Both the position numbers and the translations under genes were made by a program. Below are positions 59,943 to 64,000 of a DNA stretch of 64,000 nucleotides, one piece after another (position 1 is the first letter of the stretch; each line of letters opens with the position of its first letter). The notes below the pieces were generated by a model. That model saw only the letters and a list, made by a program, of their open reading frames with translations. It was not told where the DNA came from and searched no databases. This DNA comes from Paraclostridium sp051656405. GTDB lineage: Bacteria > Bacillota > Clostridia > Peptostreptococcales > Peptostreptococcaceae. Location: assembly GCF_051656405.1 (NCBI RefSeq), contig NZ_JBOGBV010000060.1:1-64000 (forward strand), given 5' to 3'.

Positions 59943-61253
59943 TTATACTAAAATTCCTTCTACGTATTCATCTTTTACATGTAATATTTTAGTATTTAAT
60001 ATCTTACCATGTATATCTTCATCACTTTCAACTACTACTCTTATATAGTTAGGTGTTAAACCTTCATATTTTTTGCCTTCTATATTTTGTTCAAATAGTA
60101 CTTCAAACTCTTCTCCTATAAAGTTTTCTGCAAACTCATTAAAATTCTTTTTATTTAATGCTATTAATTTATCACTTCTTAGTTGCTTCATTTGAGGATC
60201 TATTTGATTTTCCATAGTTGATGCTGGTGTTCCTTTTCTTGGAGAGTACTTAAACACATGCATTTGTGAAAGTTTTATATCACTTAAAAACTTATATGTC
60301 TGATTAAATTCATCATTAGTTTCTCCTGGGAATCCAACTATTACATCTGTAGTTATTGCCACTTCAGGCATTTTATCTCTTAATTTATCAACTATTTCCT
60401 TATATTCTTCTGTAGTGTATCTTCGGTTCATTCTTTTTAACGTTTCATCACATCCACTTTGTAATGATAAATGGAAATGAGGACATACTTTTGGCATTTT
60501 AGAAACTGTGTCTATAAATTCATCAGTCATTAATATAGGCTCTACTGAACTTAATCTTATTCTCTTAACTCCATCAATTTCATTTATAGCCTTTATAACA
60601 CTTAATAAATTAACTTCAGCTTCGCTAACATCTTTTCCATAAGATGCAACATGTATACCAGTTAAAACTATCTCTGTGTATCCATTATCAGCTAACTTCT
60701 TAGCTTCATTTACTACACTCTCTAAATCTCTACTTCTTACCTTCCCACCTCTTGCGTAAGGTATTATACAGTAAGAACAGAATCTATCGCATCCATCTTG
60801 AATTTTCATAAATGCTCTAGTTCTTCCATTAGCTTGATTTATTTCAATTTCTTCAAAAGCTCTTACTTTCATTATGTCATCAACTGTACTAGCTTTTTTA
60901 GATGCATCTAATTTTTTTATTTCTTCAACTATTTGTCTTCTCTCATTAGTTCCCATAACTAAATTTACTTCTTCTATTTCTAAAATTTCTTCTGGAGAAA
61001 CTTGAGAGTAGCATCCCACAACAGCTATTATAGCGTCTGGATTTTTCTTTTTCATTCTTCTTATATATTGACGTGATTTTCTATCACTCATATGTGTTAC
61101 TGTACATGTATTTATAACATAAACATCCGCAAATTCTTCACTATCGACTTGAGTATATCCATCTTTTTTAAACATCTCAAGCATAGCTTCTGTTTCATAT
61201 TGATTTACTTTACATCCTAAAGTATAAAAAGCTACTTTTTTCACTCTAATCAT
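59943..61253 (-). CDS. mtaB: tRNA t6A37 methylthiotransferase MtaB
   Basis: A 436-residue radical-SAM enzyme making ms2t6A at position 37. The MTTase N-domain begins VAFYTLGCKVNQYETEAM with three cluster cysteines; the radical-SAM motif is CDRFCSYCIIPYARGG; the TRAM domain is at ~375-436. The ATG at 61253 lies inside the rsmE end and only 2 bases after AGGAGG; a GTG at 61244, giving MKKVAFYTLGC, is equally likely and closer to the family start. Confidence 0.94.
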   Translation of the reverse strand: MIRVKKVAFYTLGCKVNQYETEAMLEMFKKDGYTQVDSEEFADVYVINTCTVTHMSDRKSRQYIRRMKKKNPDAIIAVVGCYSQVSPEEILEIEEVNLVMGTNERRQIVEEIKKLDASKKASTVDDIMKVRAFEEIEINQANGRTRAFMKIQDGCDRFCSYCIIPYARGGKVRSRDLESVVNEAKKLADNGYTEIVLTGIHVASYGKDVSEAEVNLLSVIKAINEIDGVKRIRLSSVEPILMTDEFIDTVSKMPKVCPHFHLSLQSGCDETLKRMNRRYTTEEYKEIVDKLRDKMPEVAITTDVIVGFPGETNDEFNQTYKFLSDIKLSQMHVFKYSPRKGTPASTMENQIDPQMKQLRSDKLIALNKKNFNEFAENFIGEEFEVLFEQNIEGKKYEGLTPNYIRVVVESDEDIHGKILNTKILHVKDEYVEGILV

Positions 61254-61998
61254 TTCCTCCTAAGTCACTTAATTCGTATAACACTATAGATGATGCAACA
61301 AGCGATGCTGTTTCAGTTCTTAGAATTCTAGGCCCAAGAGACACTGATTGTCCACCTATTTCTTCTATAGCCTTAATTTCAGTATCTTCAAATCCGCCTT
61401 CTGGTCCTACGAAAATACCTATATTTTTTATATCTACACCTTTTATAGCTTGTTTAATCGATTTTGTTCTTTCATTTTCATACGGAGCTATATTAAAGTC
61501 ATTTTCTTTCATGTCAGCTAGTGCTTCCTTAAAGCTTAAAACTCCTCTTAATTTTGGAATTTTTCCACGCTTGCTTTGCTTTGCAGCTTCATATATTATT
61601 CTTTCCCATCTTTCGATTTTCTTGTCTTCTTTTTTATCATCAACTTTAACAACAGTTCTCTTTGTCTGAACTAGAATTATCTCATCTACTCCAACTTCAG
61701 TTAACTTTTGAAGTATCATTTCCATCTTAGGTCCTTTTGGAAGGCCTTGATACACTTTTATTTTCAGATCAGACTCTCTTTTTATGTCTACAACTTCTAC
61801 TATATTAAGTTCAACTTGAGACTTATCTATATTAGTTATTTCACATATGTATTCATTGTTGTCATTATCACATATTTCTAGTTCTTCTCCAATTCTACAT
61901 CTTAAAACTTTAGAAATATGTTTTACATCTTCACCTTCTATAATACATGTCTTATTTTCAAGGTTTATATTTTTCTTTCCTACAAAAAATCTATCCAT
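61246..61998 (-). CDS. rsmE: 16S rRNA m3U1498 methyltransferase RsmE
   Basis: A 250-residue SPOUT enzyme. The N-terminal PUA-like domain begins MDRFFVGKKN; the knotted C-terminal domain has KLTEVGVDEIILVQTKRTVV, FVGPEGGFEDTEI and SLGPRILRTETASLVASSIV. It overlaps mtaB by 8 bases. ATG at 61998 is chosen, with AGGTG 7 bases before it, just after the prmA stop codon. Confidence 0.95.
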   Translation of the reverse strand: MDRFFVGKKNINLENKTCIIEGEDVKHISKVLRCRIGEELEICDNDNNEYICEITNIDKSQVELNIVEVVDIKRESDLKIKVYQGLPKGPKMEMILQKLTEVGVDEIILVQTKRTVVKVDDKKEDKKIERWERIIYEAAKQSKRGKIPKLRGVLSFKEALADMKENDFNIAPYENERTKSIKQAIKGVDIKNIGIFVGPEGGFEDTEIKAIEEIGGQSVSLGPRILRTETASLVASSIVLYELSDLGGND

Positions 61999-62007
61999 GC
62001 AATTCAC

Positions 62008-62949
62008 CTACTTTGCTATTTTAGATACTATAGCGTTCCACTCGCCTAAAGACTCTACATGTACTATTTCAAGTCCATTTTTAGTTAAAGCTTCTTTAAC
62101 TTCATCTACTTTGGCATGTATTATTCCTGAAGATATAAATACAGCATCATCTTTCATAAATTGTTTTATATCTTTTGCTAGTATTTTTATTATATCCGCT
62201 ATTATATTTGCTACAACTATATCTGCTTTATCCTTTACAACTTCCATTAAGTTTCCGTGAAGTGCATTAACACTACCTTCTACTTTGTTTAACTCTATAT
62301 TTTCTTTTGAAACCTTTACAGCAACCTCATCTAAATCAACAGCTAATACGTCTTTAGCTCCTAATTTTGCCGCTGCTATTGCAAGTATCCCACTTCCACA
62401 ACCTATATCAAAAACTTTAGATTCTGGTTTAACATACTTTTCTAACTCTCTTATACACATACTTGTAGTTTCATGTGTACCCGTTCCAAATGCCATTCCT
62501 GGATCTAACTCTATTATTAAATCAGTATCGTTAGCTTCATAATCTTCCCAAGTTGGCTTTACTACTATTTTCTCACCTATTTTAGTTGGTTTGTAGTAGT
62601 TTTTCCATTCATTTGCCCAATCTTCTTCATCTACTTGAGAAAGTTCAACTATAGCTTCTCCTACATCTATTCCGAATTCTTTAAGTCCCTCTATTTTTTC
62701 TTTTATTAATTTTATATCATCAGATACATCTCTTTCTTCTGTTATATAAGTTTTTATTATAACTCCATCATATCCGCTGTTAAATATTTCTTCTTCAACA
62801 AAATCCCAATCATATTCATGTTTCTTTTGGAATTTAAAATCCTTAGGATCTTCTATTGATACTCCACCTACATTTTGTTCATATAATATATTAGTTATAG
62901 CTTCAACTGCTTCCGTTGTTGTTTTAATAGTTATTTCTGCCCATTTCAT
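62008..62949 (-). CDS. prmA: Ribosomal protein L11 methyltransferase
   Basis: A 313-residue SAM enzyme. The N-terminal L11-binding domain starts MKWAEITIKTTTEAVEAITNIL; DPGMAFGTGTHETTSMCIRELEKYV and VFDIGCGSGILAIAAAKLGAKDVLAVDLDEVAV give the SAM-binding site; VANIIADII is the NPPY-like segment. It heads the prmA-rsmE-mtaB-hinT run. In B. subtilis dnaJ lies upstream, but here it is a DUF4003-like gene instead. Confidence 0.95.
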   Translation of the reverse strand: MKWAEITIKTTTEAVEAITNILYEQNVGGVSIEDPKDFKFQKKHEYDWDFVEEEIFNSGYDGVIIKTYITEERDVSDDIKLIKEKIEGLKEFGIDVGEAIVELSQVDEEDWANEWKNYYKPTKIGEKIVVKPTWEDYEANDTDLIIELDPGMAFGTGTHETTSMCIRELEKYVKPESKVFDIGCGSGILAIAAAKLGAKDVLAVDLDEVAVKVSKENIELNKVEGSVNALHGNLMEVVKDKADIVVANIIADIIKILAKDIKQFMKDDAVFISSGIIHAKVDEVKEALTKNGLEIVHVESLGEWNAIVSKIAK

Positions 62950-63086
62950 TTATGTACACGCTCCTTTTAAAATTCCTGTTTTTCGTAACCTTTATTATAT
63001 CATATTTATTATTGTCTTTTAAAATAATCTTTTATACTTTAAAACACATTTATACTTTTATCAGTTTTAAAATAAATTCATAAAAA

Positions 63087-63138
63087 TAAGAAAATAAACC
63101 TAAGTATTATAGCTCTTAAGTTTATTTTCTTATTTTCA
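63087..63138 (-). terminator. Terminator of the DUF4003-like gene
   Basis: AATAAGAAAATAAAC pairs with GTTTATTTTCTTATT, with inner TAAG/CTTA and a T run on the minus strand. Confidence 0.8.
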
Positions 63139-63141
63139 TGG

Positions 63142-64000
63142 CTATGTAGATGAATTATATGTAACTATTGAACTTGTTGTGGCTGCATTTGTAGCTATAT
63201 TCATGGCTTGATTAATATTTGATATAATTTTATCCATTATTATACTATTAATTTCTATATCATCAATATATTTAGATAATGCAATAACTGTACTAATCAT
63301 GTTTCTGTATCTTTCTCCTAGAATAAAGTTTCCATACCCTTGATGCTCCTTTAAAGTATCTGATATATGTTTAATTTCTTCTATTAGATGATTTATATCT
63401 TTTATATCTATAAGTGCCATAACGCCTATTAGCGGATATCCAAACTCATGAATTTTACATTTATTTTTTTCTAATTCCTTTTTTATCTCTATACATCTAT
63501 TAAGTGTTTCCTTGTTTTTGTTAAAAGAAAGAACATGCGATAAACTTTGAAGAGTTCTACTGTTATGAAATCCATTTTTCATTAAATACTCATATGCTAT
63601 TTCCATGTTGTTTAGTTCTTCTTCAATATCACTTGAGCTTATTGCGATTATACATGTTATCATGTATTCCTCTACACTTATTGAAAATGGATGATTTTGT
63701 ATCATAGATCTGTATACATATCTCATTTTTTCTATGCACTCATCTATATTTATCTTATCCTTATTTTCAAATATTACATTTGATACTAATGCTAAACAAT
63801 CTCCTGAGCAAAATTTATTTAATTTCAATTTTTTGTGGATATTTAAAATTTCATCGAAGCTAGACTTGGGATTTGCTTGAAATGATAGTATTATTGCTGT
63901 ATTTATTGAACTTTTGCCTCTAAAGTCAGAGAATATAGAGGTGTTTTCTCTTATAATTTCCATACTCTCGTTTACTAGATTTGTATTTATTTTTTTATCT
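63142..64000 (-). CDS. DUF4003-like protein (5' end beyond window)
   Basis: At least 273 residues are visible from an internal ATG at 63963, but the frame stays open to the window edge. DUF4003 proteins normally have ~50 more N-terminal residues, so this copy is probably cut by the edge. SIFSDFRGKSSINTAIILSFQANPKSSFDEILNIHKKLK matches the family's FS-FRG block. It is helical, soluble and of unknown function. The tail AATNAATTSSIVTYNSST is low in complexity. Confidence 0.75.
   Translation of the reverse strand, partial: DKKINTNLVNESMEIIRENTSIFSDFRGKSSINTAIILSFQANPKSSFDEILNIHKKLKLNKFCSGDCLALVSNVIFENKDKINIDECIEKMRYVYRSMIQNHPFSISVEEYMITCIIAISSSDIEEELNNMEIAYEYLMKNGFHNSRTLQSLSHVLSFNKNKETLNRCIEIKKELEKNKCKIHEFGYPLIGVMALIDIKDINHLIEEIKHISDTLKEHQGYGNFILGERYRNMISTVIALSKYIDDIEINSIIMDKIISNINQAMNIATNAATTSSIVTYNSST

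Noticed and set aside
1..64000. CRISPR array, prophage, insertion sequence, rRNA or tRNA genes
   Set aside because: No regularly spaced short repeats, no transposase or phage structural genes, and no cloverleaf or rRNA sequence was seen on reading both strands.

Overview
The window is chromosomal DNA of a very AT-rich, spore-forming, anaerobic Firmicute. The best fit is the class Clostridia, family Peptostreptococcaceae (Clostridioides / Paraclostridium / Romboutsia type). Supporting signs are spore-coat genes cotJA-cotJB-cotJC, the sporulation pair yqfC-yqfD, pyruvate phosphate dikinase with its regulator, a clostridial 2[4Fe-4S] ferredoxin, and strong Shine-Dalgarno sites throughout. The genus is inferred; no rRNA or tRNA gene was seen. 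There is no prophage, insertion sequence or CRISPR array.

Layout. 1-12.3 kb: iscR-iscS (the latter cut by the edge), an acetyltransferase, rarA, a SIMPL-domain protein, a glycosyltransferase-51 enzyme, a 56-residue ferredoxin, a soluble Ser/Thr kinase, a DEDDh exonuclease, an intracellular subtilisin, an NfeD/SPFH membrane pair and a MORN-repeat protein. 12.5-22 kb: a PfoR-like PTS IIC protein, a second exonuclease, a TtcA-like tRNA thiolase, cotJABC, an SH3b/NlpC-P60 hydrolase, topB and a YaiI protein. 22-26.5 kb, accessory: a microbial-rhodopsin-like seven-helix protein, a MATE pump coupled to a Qnr-like pentapeptide protein, and cfa. 26.6-37.9 kb: two peptide-type ABC transporters with two two-component systems, one OmpR/VanS-like and one LytTR/AgrC-like. 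38-42 kb: a second MATE pump, a LysR regulator, a zinc-ribbon protein and a lone pstS behind Pho-box-like repeats. 42-63 kb: a conserved housekeeping block on the minus strand, matching the order known from Bacillus subtilis: prmA-rsmE-mtaB-hinT-rpsU-yqeY-(tspO)-yqfC-yqfD-phoH-ybeY-dgkA-cdd-era-(mgtE)-yqzL-recO-glyQ-glyS-ccpN-ppsR, then ppdK. The right edge cuts a DUF4003-like gene.

How the parts work together. CcpN and PpsR sit beside ppdK, their likely target in the pyruvate/PEP node. The LytTR regulator probably drives the adjacent ABC transporter through two 9-bp direct repeats 21 bp apart. The MATE pump and pentapeptide protein form a two-gene cassette with a likely drug-resistance role.

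Most interesting points: (1) the rhodopsin-like protein, which keeps the retinal lysine, one counterion Asp and the aromatic pocket but lacks the usual second Asp and the Arg; (2) two unannotated small-RNA candidates with C-rich loops, one behind a promoter carrying two perfect Spo0A boxes; (3) a family of intergenic repeats bounded by TTAAGCGTAAAAAAT direct repeats, each abutting a terminator; (4) a ~150-bp palindrome between topB and yaiI; (5) a terminator-like hairpin in the glyQ leader and another that holds the yqzL ribosome-binding site. All family assignments come from reading motifs; no database search was run.
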